From positions 1-64,000 of the forward strand of contig CP071494.1 in NCBI GenBank assembly GCA_017354895.1: a stretch of 64,000 nucleotides of DNA. Direction: 5' to 3'. The translations under genes were made by a program, and so were the position numbers. Below, one piece after another: positions 44,038 through 54,528 of this stretch. Source of the DNA: Podospora comata. Taxonomy: Eukaryota > Ascomycota > Sordariomycetes > Sordariales > Podosporaceae. The notes beneath the pieces are model-generated. The model saw only the letters and a program-made list of their open reading frames with translations. It did no database searches and had not been told where the DNA came from. Position 1 is the stretch's first letter. Every line of letters begins with the position of its first letter.

Positions 44038-45768
44038 TCATGCCTTGTCCTTTGGCTTCTTTCGTATCAACCCCGCATCAAGGACATTGATGGAGATTGG
44101 CCCGCTCTCATTAGAGGCTGCCGTGCTTTGCCCTGTCTCTTGTGATGGCCCTTTCCTGCGCACTAGTCCTGTCAAGTTGGTCACGACGGCCCCCTGATTA
44201 CCACTGCTCACACTCCCAAAGAGGTTTCCTTGTGTCTTAGCCTTACCGAGAACCGAAGCACCCCACTCGTCAGCGCCAACGCCTGCCTGGCTGATCCAGC
44301 GCCGAGAACTTCCCACCGCCTTGTCCAGTGTCGAAAAGTCCAAGTGCAACAGAAGCTCGATATCCCTCTTGTATTCCGACTCGCTGACCACTTTGGCACC
44401 CCGTCCTTCTGGGGGCCAGTAATAGTACTTTGTCGACGTCGGTCGGTCGAGTAGATAGTTGCGGAGCTGGCGCTTCACCTTGGGCGGTCGCGATACGATG
44501 GGGCCCGTCAGCTTCTTCTTCTTTCTCTTCAACTTGTCCTTTTTCTTGCGACGATCCGGTTGCGGGGGCGAACCATCCAAATCTTGTTTCAGCAGGCTGC
44601 CTCTATTGGAGCGGGGAGTCTGAGCGAAGATATCCACGCGCCGACGGGGAGGTGTGGAGGGTGGGTTGTGAGACGAGAATGGCGCGTCAAATGACAAAGC
44701 GGACGTGGTAGTCTTTGCTTGGGCGGCAGTATCCTTCTTGGTGGGGTTAAAAACGAGCCAAATAAAACCAGTGAGCCGTCCGCTTGAGCACTCCTGGCGA
44801 AACGACATCATTTCCCAGAACTGGTCAAGATTTTTGACGCTCGCCCATTTCCATATTCCCTGCTTGCGTTTGGAGACCTCCTCATCCAGCTCGTCGCGAA
44901 ATCGGGATTTGGGGTCGTCGGGGTAGCGCGGGATCAGGCAGCGCGGCGGCACCCAGTCGAACTCGTCGACGTAATGGGATATCTTTTCCAGGGGATGGCC
45001 GATAACCCAGTTGTCTGCGCTCGTAGCTGTCCGTGGAACAAAGGCCCTCGTGTCAGTCTCCTCCAGACCCGGGACGAGGAGGTACCCTTTCGGGGTTCCC
45101 CACGCCTCCCCTCTCAATCCCTCCATCAGCGGGTTGAGCACTCTGCACCACCATTTGACCAGGCCCCGGTCGTCGAGAATATGCTTGCCGTCATTTTGCA
45201 CGCTACCTGGAAACAGATACTGCGACTGGGCGCGGGCAAAGAGGTTCACGATGGTCTGCGTGTTCTTGCGTCGACGATGTTCGATCAGGTAGGCGAGGAA
45301 TATGGCTGTCACTTGGCGGATGGGCGATGAGGTGCCCTTGGGGAGCTTGAGAAGATGCAGGTAGCCAGTCGAGTCCGCCTTGCCCACGAATAGCGTGGTC
45401 GAGTAGGCTGTCGTGAAGATGAAGATCTCGACAGCAAAGACCAACACCTGGGCTCTGGGCTCGGTGGCTTTGGCCTCGTCGGCACCGGGCGAAGCGCGCT
45501 TTAAGGAGGCAGGCGCATCATGGTCGCGATCTATCGAGATGGCCAGGAAGTGGCTTTCGCCAAATGTCTTGTCTGGCCGTTCGTCTGGTGGGGCCGAGCA
45601 GAGAGATTCGGTCTTGGTCGGGGGCGTCGAGAGGTGGTAAATGGCAAACTTGAAGCCGTGAGGCAACACGGCAGCGAGTCGATCGCAAAGGGTGTCGGTG
45701 CTGGTTGGAGTCGGAGTCACACTCTTGAAGGCACGTCTGAAGGTCGAGGATGTGGTGGACGAAGACAT
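44038..45768 (-). CDS. rtt109: Histone H3 lysine-56 acetyltransferase Rtt109
   Basis: Uninterrupted frame; I choose the Met at 45768 (MSSSTTSSTFRR), giving 576 aa, because the family N-terminus TLCDRLAAVLPHGFKFAIYHLSTPP follows soon after; an upstream in-frame Met at 45939 would add 57 residues of low complexity. Family text in order: AVEIFIFTTAYSTTLFVGKADSTGYL, QVTAIFLAYLIEHRR, RAQSQYLFPGSVQNDGKHILDD, LVKWWCRVLNPLMEG, NWVIGHPLEKISHYVDEFDWVPPRCLIPRYPDDPKSRF and LDQFWEMMSFRQECSSGRLTGFIWL. A lysine-rich run (RRKKKDKLKRKKKK) in the C-terminal third looks like a nuclear localisation signal. Rtt109, with Vps75 or Asf1, acetylates new H3 at K56 (and K9/K27) during replication and repair. It is divergent from the mL57 gene. 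Confidence 0.95.
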   Translation of the reverse strand: MSSSTTSSTFRRAFKSVTPTPTSTDTLCDRLAAVLPHGFKFAIYHLSTPPTKTESLCSAPPDERPDKTFGESHFLAISIDRDHDAPASLKRASPGADEAKATEPRAQVLVFAVEIFIFTTAYSTTLFVGKADSTGYLHLLKLPKGTSSPIRQVTAIFLAYLIEHRRRKNTQTIVNLFARAQSQYLFPGSVQNDGKHILDDRGLVKWWCRVLNPLMEGLRGEAWGTPKGYLLVPGLEETDTRAFVPRTATSADNWVIGHPLEKISHYVDEFDWVPPRCLIPRYPDDPKSRFRDELDEEVSKRKQGIWKWASVKNLDQFWEMMSFRQECSSGRLTGFIWLVFNPTKKDTAAQAKTTTSALSFDAPFSSHNPPSTPPRRRVDIFAQTPRSNRGSLLKQDLDGSPPQPDRRKKKDKLKRKKKKLTGPIVSRPPKVKRQLRNYLLDRPTSTKYYYWPPEGRGAKVVSESEYKRDIELLLHLDFSTLDKAVGSSRRWISQAGVGADEWGASVLGKAKTQGNLFGSVSSGNQGAVVTNLTGLVRRKGPSQETGQSTAASNESGPISINVLDAGLIRKKPKDKA

Positions 45769-46222
45769 TGTGGTGGTCGAGGCCCTGGAGACAAAGTGGT
45801 ATCCCAGGTTCCAATACAGTGCCGTGGCAGACAAGATGGAGCCCAGGGAGCTGGAGCTGGAGCTGGAGCAGGCGTGCCTGGCGTGCTGGGGATCAAGCCT
45901 GGTCGCGTGGGCCGCTTGGCATCCAACTGCATTGGCCAATGGAAAAGGTTTGTTTTGCCCCGCACATCCCTTGCAGCAGTGGGGCTTCGGTGTGGGGTTG
46001 TTGGGCTGAGCCGGCGCCGAAGTTCAGCCGCTTGGCAACGGAAGCGCATTGCAGCTTTGGCTGGGGAAACCGAGAGGACGGAAAAAAATTACAGCGCGAT
46101 TGTTGGAGTGCCCGGCGCATGTGCCTGGAAGCAGCAAGACAAACAACACCACGACCTGTAGCTGGCCATTGCACCTTGACGAACCAGTCCCGCCCGACGA
46201 AACCCCAGCAGCCAACAACACC
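45769..46222. promoter_or_regulatory. Bidirectional promoter region, rtt109 and mL57
   Basis: 454 bp between two divergent start codons. It includes the possible N-terminal extension of rtt109 (to 45939), so the shared promoter may be as short as 283 bp. No TATA element was seen, as is usual for housekeeping genes. Confidence 0.55.
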
Positions 46223-47178
46223 ATGGCTCTCAATCCCGCGCGGGCGTCCGTCTCGTCGGCCTCCAAGGCTCTGGCAAGATGCACCCGGCCCCCACCATCG
46301 TCGGTTGCCAGCAGTATGGGCCTATCTGCCCGCCAAATGTCGACAGAGACGACACCGACATCAACACCAACCACGGCCGATAGCCAATCAGCCTCCGGGG
46401 CATCCTCCTCGGAACGTCGCCCGCGATGGTCTTATACCCCAGAACGAATGAAGGGCCCCGGCTTTTCCATCAACATTGTCAAGAACCCCGCGCGCAAGAT
46501 ATGGCACGTAAACGAGGACCCAGAAAAGGTCGATGCCGTTTACAACCGGTTCCTGGGCAAGAACGGCGACAAGATGTTGCCTGACGAGATCAAGTGGCTG
46601 GCTGTAACACACAAGAGTTTCGACCAAGGAAGGAGAGGCTTCAACACGAGACTGGCCTATTATGGTGCGCCGGCCCATTCTTCGTCATGACTTGTTTTAG
46701 TGCTGATTCCAGTGTTCACCCCAGGTCGTCAAGTCCTCGCCCTGGAAACTACGCGAAGTATCCTCGCAAATCCGCTCCCTGGGGATGCGGCCCAAGAAGC
46801 AATCACCTTCTCTGACGAACATGGCCGCGAGCCGTTCCAGCACCCTGCTCTCGCGAATGTCGACAAGCTGTATGCAAGACAACCCTGGGACGTAGTAAGC
46901 ATGGAAAAGATTGCCAAACTCGCCTTTGATGTTGGTCTGGGTGAAATCACCCGGTGGAAACCCAAGATGGTATAGCTCTTCTCCCCCGTTGCCAGTGCCC
47001 TGACTGAATCGACTAACGAATAAACTCTGTCTGGCAGCCTGAAAACCTCGAACTCTCGGGTATTGTTTCGGTACTCAACACATCAGTCTTGGCCATCGTC
47101 GGCGCCGTTTCTCTTCAAAATGGCGCCCAAGCCGCGCATCGCGTTGTCCACGACAGAATACTAAGGAGACTGGCTTAA
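46223..47178 (+). CDS. mrpl15: Mitochondrial large-subunit ribosomal protein mL57 (MRPL15)
   Basis: Three exons: 46223-46664, 46725-46969, 47038-47178; total 828 nt, 275 aa. Introns have GTGCGC and GTATAG donors with CAG acceptors, the second with a CTAAC branch. The first ~65 residues are rich in Ala, Ser, Arg and Thr with few acids, a mitochondrial presequence. Then come FSINIVKNPARKIWHVNEDPEKVDAVYNRFLG, DEIKWLAVTHKSFDQGRRGFNTRLAYYGRQVL, the RNase III-like fold with the signature helix in which catalytic acids are absent (FDQGRRGFN), and a C-terminal GVVSVLNTSVLAIVGAVSLQNGAQAAHRVVHDRIL-like helix. mL57 is a structural protein of the fungal mitoribosome large subunit, an RNase III relative without nuclease activity. 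Confidence 0.92.
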
Positions 47179-47314
47179 CGGCTGCAAGGGCCGAGGCGAG
47201 TGGCATCGTGTATAATCTTGTATTATAGTTTATTGGGCGGGCGGACAATGTAGAAATGGCTGGACAATGCCCTCTCCAGTGACTTGCGATGGACCCCAAA
47301 CGTAGAGTAATAAG

Positions 47315-48259
47315 TCACCACCCATCCACAAACTGAATCTCGGCCACCTTCATGGGCTTCTTGCCAACCTTCATCCACCCGTCCCCATCAACAAACTGCT
47401 TGCCTCTGCTCAGGAGGAAGCGGCGATAGTAATCAGTATCGACACTCGCTTGCTGCAGCACGCATTTACCGCCCTTCCACTCGGCCGGCGGCACGCGCTC
47501 TGCATATAGAAACAAGATAAACTCATCCAGGTCGGCAAAAATGGTCCGCGAAAACGCTTTGAGAGTGGCTGCCCCCACTGGGTGAGCCCAGGGAGCCATG
47601 CTCATTGACAACCTTCTCAGCCCCCTCGCCTTACCCTTTTGGTTCCTCAGAGGGGATGCACCCGTCTTTCGGAGCCAATCCAACAGGTTCGTCAACCGGG
47701 TGTAATGGAGATCACCGAGCAAGGCGACTGTGTCATGCTCTAGGTTGAGATACAGCGAGCGGGAAGGAAGGAGGTCGCCAGGCCGTTCCGAATTGATCTC
47801 TGGGTCTAGGAGGTGGTGTCGGACGGTAGGAGCGTAAAGGGGAAGCGCAACATTATAGTGCCTGAGAGCTGCCTGGCGGGCTTCCATAGAGACCGAAAGA
47901 GCGACAGGGTTGAAGGAGCGTGATTGCCACTTGGGTTGGTCTCGGTGGTTGTCATCAGCATAGTGGGTGCGGCGGGTGTGAAGGACGACTGTACGAGGAA
48001 AGAATGAGAGACGCCTTTAAGCTTCAACCATTAGTTGGCGGCATGTGAGTTGAGACACGAGAACAAGGAAGCCTGACCATATCTTGAGACGGAGCTCCGC
48101 GGGGAGAAGTGAGAATAGGGAAAACGTTATGAGGCCCGGGCTCTCATCGGCAGACGTTGAAAACCGCCCATCACTTGGCTCTTGGCTGATGCTCATCGTG
48201 GTTGAGGTTGGAACCTCTCCTACTGCCCTTGAGGAGAGGCTCTCTGTCAAGGTAGCCAT
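47315..48259 (-). CDS. 2EXR-domain protein
   Basis: Exons 48078-48259 and 47315-48014; the 63-nt intron (GTCAGG..TTAAAG) joins RLKIW to RLSFFPRTVVL. Total 882 nt, 293 aa. A Ser/Thr-rich start of about 45 residues is followed by the F-box-like 2EXR motif: ITFSLFSLLPAELRLKIWRLSFFPRTVV, then SMEARQAALRHYNVALPL, SRSLYLNLEHDTVALLGDL, and a C-terminal FSRTIFADLDEFILFLYAER. The F-x-x-L-P-x-E-L-R-x-x-I-W pattern is diagnostic. 2EXR proteins form large, expanded families in filamentous ascomycetes; no biochemical role is established. Its neighbour mL57 is convergent, 136 bp away. Confidence 0.85.
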
Positions 48260-48969
48260 GATGCAGACTCAACTAACCGTTTATATCTGGTTGTAGAATT
48301 TTTGAGTGTTTCTGGGCCTTCTGCAAAATAAAGCAAGCAAAAGAACCTCTTAGATGCGGGGGCCAGTGGCTTTTAATTCAGGGCCACCATCCGCAGACGA
48401 TATCCTTTTGGATCCAGGTCGGCATCCTCCGCACGTCTCCGCCTCAACATTTGAATGTCTATTTGGTACTTAATGGTCCGAATCACGAGAATTAGGCGGC
48501 GTGTGAGCCCAAATTTGTAACCGATAAAGATAAAATGTCAGCAGTTGGGCTTATTAGGGTGGGGGATGACAGGGGGTCAATGGACAGCTCTCCGTATGGA
48601 TTTGACGTCAGCGCGCGCCCTTTTGGATACCTACTTGACTGTCTGGATTTTCGGTCTACCTCCAACACCCCGCTCCTCGAACAGGTCGGTCTGTCTTTCC
48701 CCCATGCTACTCCGATTATGCGCCTTTCCATGCTATTCCAGCCAGTGTCGATTTACCCAGTCAAAAGCTACGCATGTGAGGCTGTACATAGACTACTCAG
48801 GTGGGCAGTTAATGTCAACATCCGGTATGGAATGAACGCAACCATTGTTGATATTGAAATTCTGATATGAGCGGACTGAACACATCAAACCATACCGCGA
48901 TCCAAGCTCAAGCAAATTTTCAGATACCCCAAGGCCCAAAATACCCCTTTCAACTGAACAATGGAGCGA
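48260..48969. other. Intergenic, no gene seen
   Basis: 710 bp between the 2EXR start and the P450 stop. No supportable coding sequence. Confidence 0.5.
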
Positions 48970-50759
48970 TCACTTCGTCGTCACCGTCATCAGCATCCCA
49001 TCTACCGGCTTAGCAGTTACCTGTTGATTCTGGCAACCCGTGTTAGTGGTAAACCTGTGAAATAGGTATGTACAGACAAGCTTACATTGTACACTGGTTT
49101 GCCCTTGAGACGGCATTTTCGTGTTGGTTCAAGAATGAAAGTTCCCTTTTCATTCCTTTCCAGCTCTCCCAAGCCCACCTTGGAAAAGGTGTATTTTCTT
49201 GCCACAAACGCAATAATGACCCTTGCTTCGATCGTGGCAAGGTCCTGGCCGATGCAGTTTCTGGGACCGCGTTCAAACGGTCTCCAAGAGCTGGCGGGAA
49301 ACCGTCTGTCTTCTTCGATGGTGCTGTCCCCGTCGTTGCTCGAGCTCATAATCCCGCTCTTGTCGCCTAGCCATCTGTCGGGCATGAACTCGTCCGCAGT
49401 ATCACCAAACACTTGAGCGTCTCGCTGTATGATGGTGGCGCAGTTATAAACCACCATGCCATCGAGACACAGGTGTTGTCCTTCAGGGGTTTGCACAACG
49501 AAGTTGCTTCCTGGTGGCGCCATCCTTGCCGTACCAGCTGGTGGGCATAGGCGCAGCGTCTCCTTGATGACGGCGGTGGTGTAGGCCATGTTGTTGAGCA
49601 ATTCATCCCCTCCCGGACTCAACAGCTTGTGCTTCATCAGCTCGAAGCTTTCACCTGATTCGGGGCCGAAGAGGGCATCCAGCTCTGCAACTAGTGCCTC
49701 GTGCGCTTTGGGGTACCGGTGAAGAAAGTAGAATGCCCAAGCGAGAAGAATCGAGGTCGTGTCGTGCCCTGCAAACAGGAACGTCTTTACCTGATCGATT
49801 GTCTGAGCCAGCAGCTGCTCGTCGAGCACGTCGCGTCCCTGCAGTGACAGGCTCAGCACACTGCGCTTTTCCTGTGGCTGCTCCTCGCCATGCTTCAGCC
49901 GAATCATCTGTTCCAGAAGGGAGTCGACCTTTTTCCCAAGACGGAATCGTTTGAGGGCCAGCTTTGGATAACACCACCACGGAAGCATGTTGCTTCTTCC
50001 ATGAAATGTCTGGACTAGTTGGTCATAAACCCTGATGAACTCGCCCTCTCTGGAAGAGTCGGGGATCTGGGCGTCAAAGTCGATGCCCATCGTCACCGCC
50101 CCGATGATGTCAAATGTCAAGCTGATAATGAGGTCGGTCAAGGGGAAAGATTGGCCATTTTTGCAGAGCTTGTTCAGTTTACCGAGGAAGATCTCAGTCT
50201 TGTCAATGATACAGGGGAGCAAGGTCATGAGGTGCTTTGGCGCGAATCCAGGGTTGTACTGCTTTCTCATCGACTTCCATTCCTCTCGCTGCTTGGACAA
50301 GATGGAGTGAGGCCCGATGAGGTCCACAAGGTCGGCTATGGTAGGGGATTTTGGGGCGCTCCAAGGATACTGCTTCGTCGCTTTCGACAGCTGCTCGGCC
50401 ACCTCATGAGACGAAATGACGGCCATGGGATACCTGGCTGGCCAGAGGTCGACGAGAAGCACAGAAGGGTTACCGGCAGCTTTGACCATGTCACGGAAGA
50501 TCCAGTCTGTTTATCTATTAGCGACTGGTCACCAGAGTACAGGAGTAATACAAGATCTGAATAGCAACTCACCAATATGCAGATCAGGGAGGTCATTGTT
50601 TTTGACTGTAAACTCATGAATGGTCTTCATGTGTCCCCAAATAAAAGACGGGGTAAGCTGGGGAAAGTGGGCATACTGCTTGAACCTGCGATGCCACACC
50701 GTCGCCAAAAGATACACGCCAACCGGGAGCAAGGCCCAGAGCACAAGATGGCTCGCCAT
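48970..50759 (-). CDS. Cytochrome P450 monooxygenase
   Basis: Three exons: 50573-50759, 49086-50506, 48970-49029; total 1668 nt, 555 aa. The last 56-nt intron (GTAAGC..GCCAG) is supported because the short final exon restores a usual P450 end, VTAKPVDGMLMTV; an alternative acceptor 9 nt later is also in frame. The N-terminus MASHLVLWALLPVGVYLLATVWHRR is the ER membrane anchor. The I-helix has AGHDTTS (about residue 308), the K-helix KETLRLCPPAG gives ExxR (about 378-381), FMPDRWL follows, and the heme loop FERGPRNCIGQDLA has the Cys ligand near residue 480. All catalytic motifs are present. Substrate and CYP family are not assigned. The thioesterase gene upstream on the same strand may be a functional partner. 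Confidence 0.93.
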
Positions 50760-51291
50760 TTCTTTTGTTTCTGTTATCTGTGAGTCTGATTTCAGGCTCA
50801 GGTTAATCACTTGTGCAGACTTACAGTGCGGATGACTCAATAGGCAGATTTGATGCAGAAGTTGGGAACAGACAAGAGGACTTTATCAATTTAAAGGGGG
50901 AGAACGGGCGTGAAGGGTGTCCCAGCGTTGTCCTCAGTGGGGTTCGCCTGTTGGCTGTTCCCGCACCACTTGTTTGTTGCAAAACAACCAGGATTGAATG
51001 AATTCTGCATGGAACTTGGGTAGCTGGTGGTCTTTTTGGTGGCGGTGAAACAGTGGGTAGCCTGTAGGTGAGAGTGTACCTACCCTACCTACCGATATTG
51101 CCACACCTGAACCTGGGACACAACATGAACGCCACGAAAACCCATGGCAACATTTTGACTGGATATCGTATTGTCGCTGAATGCTTTATCTAGAAGACGT
51201 TGACGAAGGGGTGGTCCTACCCGCGTAGCTTCCGGCTAAAGACACCCTCCAATGCAACGTGGCCCAGGTACTACGTGATCCCGACACGGCC
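50760..51291. other. Intergenic, P450 upstream region
   Basis: 532 bp with no supportable gene; contains the P450 promoter and the 3' end region of the thioesterase gene. Confidence 0.5.
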
Positions 51292-52328
51292 TCAGATCTT
51301 CCCAATCTCCCGGCCTCCGGTGTTTCTTTCGCTGCCCAGGATCAAATTGACCTGGTTGCTGACCCCGATCAACTCCCCCTTTTCGTCCGTAATCACCACT
51401 TCCAGGTCCAGTCTTCCATTTCTGATCTCTTTGCTTTGCATCCTCAACCTGAGCCACTCAACCCCCTTTTCCTCGGGCAGCGAACGTTTCAGTTCCAGAC
51501 TCATCACGATCGTCGGATACCAGAATATCTCGGTCGCTTTGAATGGCTTATCTGTTTCGCCGCCTGGAGGGGGCCGAAACGCTTCGACGACGTAGGGGAA
51601 AGCATCACTGACGAGCCCGAGGGAGGAGTTTGTGAACCCCTCTGACCGGATCTTGAACCGCATCCACAGGTCGATTACACTCGGGTGCTCCTGTCCCCGC
51701 TTTGGAAAGTAAAAATGGCAGTTGTCCAAAACCCGTGCGTATGTGCCAAACGCTCCGGAAGATCCAAGATCGAGCTCCCGCCAGTTGTCATCCTGCCTCT
51801 TTGATTTCAACAGGGAAAAGTCTGGTGAGGCAGTCTTGGACGGCAATGACCACACAGTGGGCAGTGTGAGTCCTTGCTCTCTGGAGAGATCCGTCATGGT
51901 CAGATAGGCCGTGATCTCGGCCCGGGACGTTCCCTTGGTAATCCAGGGCGCTTGGTCGAGTAGTCCTCGTTGGTAGAGTGTCAGATGAAGCATCGAGAAC
52001 TGTCTTCCTGGCTTGGTTTCCGAGATGATGATGATAGCAGGGCCAACTTCGGTTCGATTGAGAAATTGGAAATGCGACGTCATGGCATCTTTTTGGTGTT
52101 TTGATGCCAAATGCAAACGGGCTGCCTCCAACAGGCAAGAAGCGGAATACCCGCCATTGGGGACTGCAGTTGATGTCAGTCAGAGTACCTAGGTATAAGA
52201 AAGCAACCGAGAAAGGACGAAATCATACCAGTCCCAATGCAATAGGAGTCCAGCAGGTTAGTTTTGTATGTGTGGGAGTCGAGTCTCTTCACCTTGGTGG
52301 CTTGGGAAAAAGGGATGAGGGTAGACAT
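51292..52328 (-). CDS. Acyl-CoA thioesterase-like (TesB/hot-dog) protein
   Basis: Exons 52229-52328 and 51292-52163; the 65-nt intron (GTATGA..CTGCAG) joins SYCIGT to VPNGGYSASCLLEAA. Total 972 nt, 323 aa. The first hot-dog unit runs from TNLLDSYCIGTVPNGGYSASCLLEAARLHL through SHFQFLNRTEVGPAIIIISETKPGRQFSMLHLTLYQ, where the VPNGGY and HFQFL..T..G elements match the fungal 4HBT_3 thioesterase-like family. The second unit has LDLGSSGAFGTYARVLDNCHFYFPKRG, DAFPYVVEAFRP, IFWYPTIVMSLELKR and EVVITDEKGELIGVSNQVNLILG. These proteins hydrolyse acyl-CoA thioesters in peroxisomes, mitochondria or cytosol; no clear PTS1 is present at the C-terminus (GKI). Substrate unknown. Confidence 0.87.
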
Positions 52329-52673
52329 GATAACAGGTGCAAATGAGTACTGTCTGACTTGTTGCTACAAGACTCTGAAAGATCCGATGGACCTGTAAAC
52401 AGGTTTATTACATACAGACCTGCAGCTCGACTATGCATAAGAGCTCCATGTGGTAGAATAATCAAGCAAATAGACCCACAGCTGACCTCGGCTGCCGTAG
52501 AAAGAAATCCGAAGTCCGTTCGTCCACCACCACCTGATCCAGCCTGGTCCTGATCAAGCCAAGTAGGAATGTTATAAAAACTGAGTGTGCCTGTATCAAC
52601 AGATCATACCAAGGGAGTTATTGCCGGCAAAATAAATAAAGACTATTTATTGATCATCAATTATCAAAAGATT
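52329..52673. other. Intergenic, no gene seen
   Basis: 345 bp between the thioesterase start and the tRNA; AT-rich near 52600-52670, as is common downstream of a tRNA gene. Confidence 0.5.
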
Positions 52674-52762
52674 TGGACAATATGGGAATTGAACCCATGA
52701 CCTTTCACAGGACGCAGTTGTATGGATGCGAAGCGAAAATCATACCCCTAGACCAATTGCCC
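52674..52762 (-). tRNA. trnA-CGC: tRNA-Ala (CGC) with a 17-nt intron
   Basis: On the minus strand: acceptor GGGCAAT pairs with ATTGTCC, including G3:U70, the alanine identity pair, and the discriminator is A. D arm GTCT AGGGGTAT GATT, anticodon stem TTCGC/GTGAA, loop TT-CGC-A..T with the intron TCCATACAACTGCGTCC after position 37, and T arm CATGGGTTCAATTCCCATA with a perfect 5-bp stem. With the intron removed the gene is 72 nt. The anticodon CGC reads GCG (Ala). The body resembles fungal tRNA-Pro, so the anticodon and the 3:70 pair are what fix the identity. Confidence 0.9.
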
Positions 52763-53303
52763 TAGTTATTGAAAACAAATGCTAGTTTTTCCTACATGAT
52801 TGGCCTTATTCCCATCTCTTGCCAACCAAGCAGGGACCCTTGGAAGTTGGACCTCGGCTCTGTCAACCACAGCTGCGATTCACACCCTTGAAGACCATGG
52901 GAACCCCATCTTCACATGTCAACTGCAACGTTGTCTACCGCACCTCAAACTCTTGGAATCCCAACAATTCCAGAACCTGCTATCCAAGTCGTTGCTATTT
53001 GGGCTCACCTCACAATTGCCATGCTGATTTGTCTCGATTGGCGACACTGCTGGTTGACAAGATGGACGCATCCCTGCAGCGCAGCAGGCGGTTCGAGTTC
53101 AATTTCTTCCCAGCCCCACCCGAGATGTTCGCAAATGTGGATTGCCAGCATGCTTTGTTGGGGAAGAAGGGGCAGGGTGCTTTGTAGAAAATTGGTTGAC
53201 TGACGATAAATTATCCCAGGTCCAGTTTACGGTGGTGTACTTTTTTCTTTGGCTCTGTTGACATTCGCAAACCCCCAGCGCTTCAACCTGACTGACCACC
53301 ACG
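52763..53303. other. Intergenic, no gene seen
   Basis: 540 bp between the tRNA and the PaxU-like gene. A 122-codon open frame here lacks family resemblance and is not called. Confidence 0.5.
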
Positions 53304-54272
53304 ATGACCAACGCCGAACCGCCACCGCCTCCCGCCTCGGGGCCCGAAAATCATCTCGAGGAACCACCGTTGCTGAAAACCTTCACCCGCCTCAGCAAGC
53401 AAGTCTACGTTCAAGAGCCCGTTTCCTCTCCTCCCCCAGGTGCTCACGAAACCGATCCAACAACCGTGATCATATATGGCTGGGGGGATGCCGCGCCGAA
53501 ACATCTGTCCAAATATGTTACTGGCTACACGACGCTATTTCCCTATGTCCGCCTGGTCCTCATCTTCTCTCCGATACTCAAGACGCTGTACCAGACCCTC
53601 GACTCTCGTTCAAAAACCATGATACCCGTGATCGAGGCCCTCTACGGGCCCATTTCCTCCCTTGGCCCCTCTGCCGTGCCCTCCAAGGCCGAGTCCAAAG
53701 AACGAATCCTCCTGCAAGTCATGTCCAACACTGGAGGGATGAACCTGGCCGCCACCATGTACGCTTTTACTAGAGCCCAGCCCACTGAACCAGCTCAGGT
53801 GTTCCCCTATGACCTCATGGTCCTTGATTCAACACCAGGGAGCACCGCCTTCCTTCCCAACATTGCTCCTTGGTCACGAGCCATGGCAATAGGAGCTTCG
53901 AGAGTCTTGCCTTTTCTCCCCTTTATCGTCATCCAGGCGATGGCGGCGCTGTTCCTCGCAACGCTGCATGGCGTTGGTCAGATCATGGGAGCTACTTCTG
54001 CAGCAGTGTTCTCTGTAGCCGCCGTAAACGATCCATCATTGTCCGACATCACCTCGAAACGGCTATACCTCTACAGCAAAGAAGACGACATCATTCATTG
54101 GGAGGATATTGAAAGGCACGCGGCAGATGCAAAAAGCAAGGGATGGGACGTGTCGGCCGAGACCTTTGAGGGCACCCCCCATGTTGGCCACATGAAAGCC
54201 CACCCGGACAAGTACTGGACTGCCATCAGCGCAGCATGGAAAGATGCAGTCAAGAAGCAAGACCATCAGTGA
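53304..54272 (+). CDS. PaxU-like / TMEM53 (DUF829) alpha/beta-hydrolase
   Basis: Single exon, 322 aa. After a proline-rich start come LSKQVYVQEP and TTVIIYGWGDAAPKHLSKYVTGY, the first strand and oxyanion region of DUF829 proteins, then YPVRLVLIF-like FPYVRLVLIFS, ERILLQVMSNTGGMNLAAT (S-N-x-G-G, the nucleophile-elbow equivalent), LMVLDSTPGS, a hydrophobic lid with RVLPFLPFIVIQAMAALFLATLHG (possible membrane contact), and the end LYLYSKEDDIIHWEDIERHA with the acid and EGTPHVGHMKAHPDKYW with the His. All elements of the family are present. TMEM53 proteins sit at the nuclear envelope in animals; PaxU accompanies indole-diterpene genes in Penicillium. No indole-diterpene genes are near, so no pathway is proposed. 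Confidence 0.88.
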   Translation: MTNAEPPPPPASGPENHLEEPPLLKTFTRLSKQVYVQEPVSSPPPGAHETDPTTVIIYGWGDAAPKHLSKYVTGYTTLFPYVRLVLIFSPILKTLYQTLDSRSKTMIPVIEALYGPISSLGPSAVPSKAESKERILLQVMSNTGGMNLAATMYAFTRAQPTEPAQVFPYDLMVLDSTPGSTAFLPNIAPWSRAMAIGASRVLPFLPFIVIQAMAALFLATLHGVGQIMGATSAAVFSVAAVNDPSLSDITSKRLYLYSKEDDIIHWEDIERHAADAKSKGWDVSAETFEGTPHVGHMKAHPDKYWTAISAAWKDAVKKQDHQ

Positions 54273-54528
54273 CATGTGCGAATGAGGAATGGTGGAGAGA
54301 CTAGAGATCAACTGGTAATACTTGCCCATTATATTCCCTATTGCATGGAACCTGTAAAATGCTGGCGAAAAGTCAAGATGGGGGCATCGCAGTCTCATTG
54401 GATCTTGGTTCTAGGTAATAATTTGAGAAACCCACATGACCTTTTGAGCAAGGTTGTCCCGTTGTTCACCCTCCCCCACGGGCAATTGTGTTTGTCCACC
54501 TATTGCCCCATGCCTACCACGGCACACC
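54273..54528. other. Convergent 3' spacer
   Basis: 256 bp between the stop codons of the hydrolase and the aldolase genes. Confidence 0.5.

Noticed and set aside
44038-45939. Using the Met at 45939 as the rtt109 start
   Set aside because: The added 57 residues have low complexity and no family resemblance; the Met at 45768 lies close before the conserved part. Kept open as an alternative.
52819-53187. A 122-codon open frame downstream of the tRNA
   Set aside because: No recognisable domain; overlaps other frames; biased composition; no start context.
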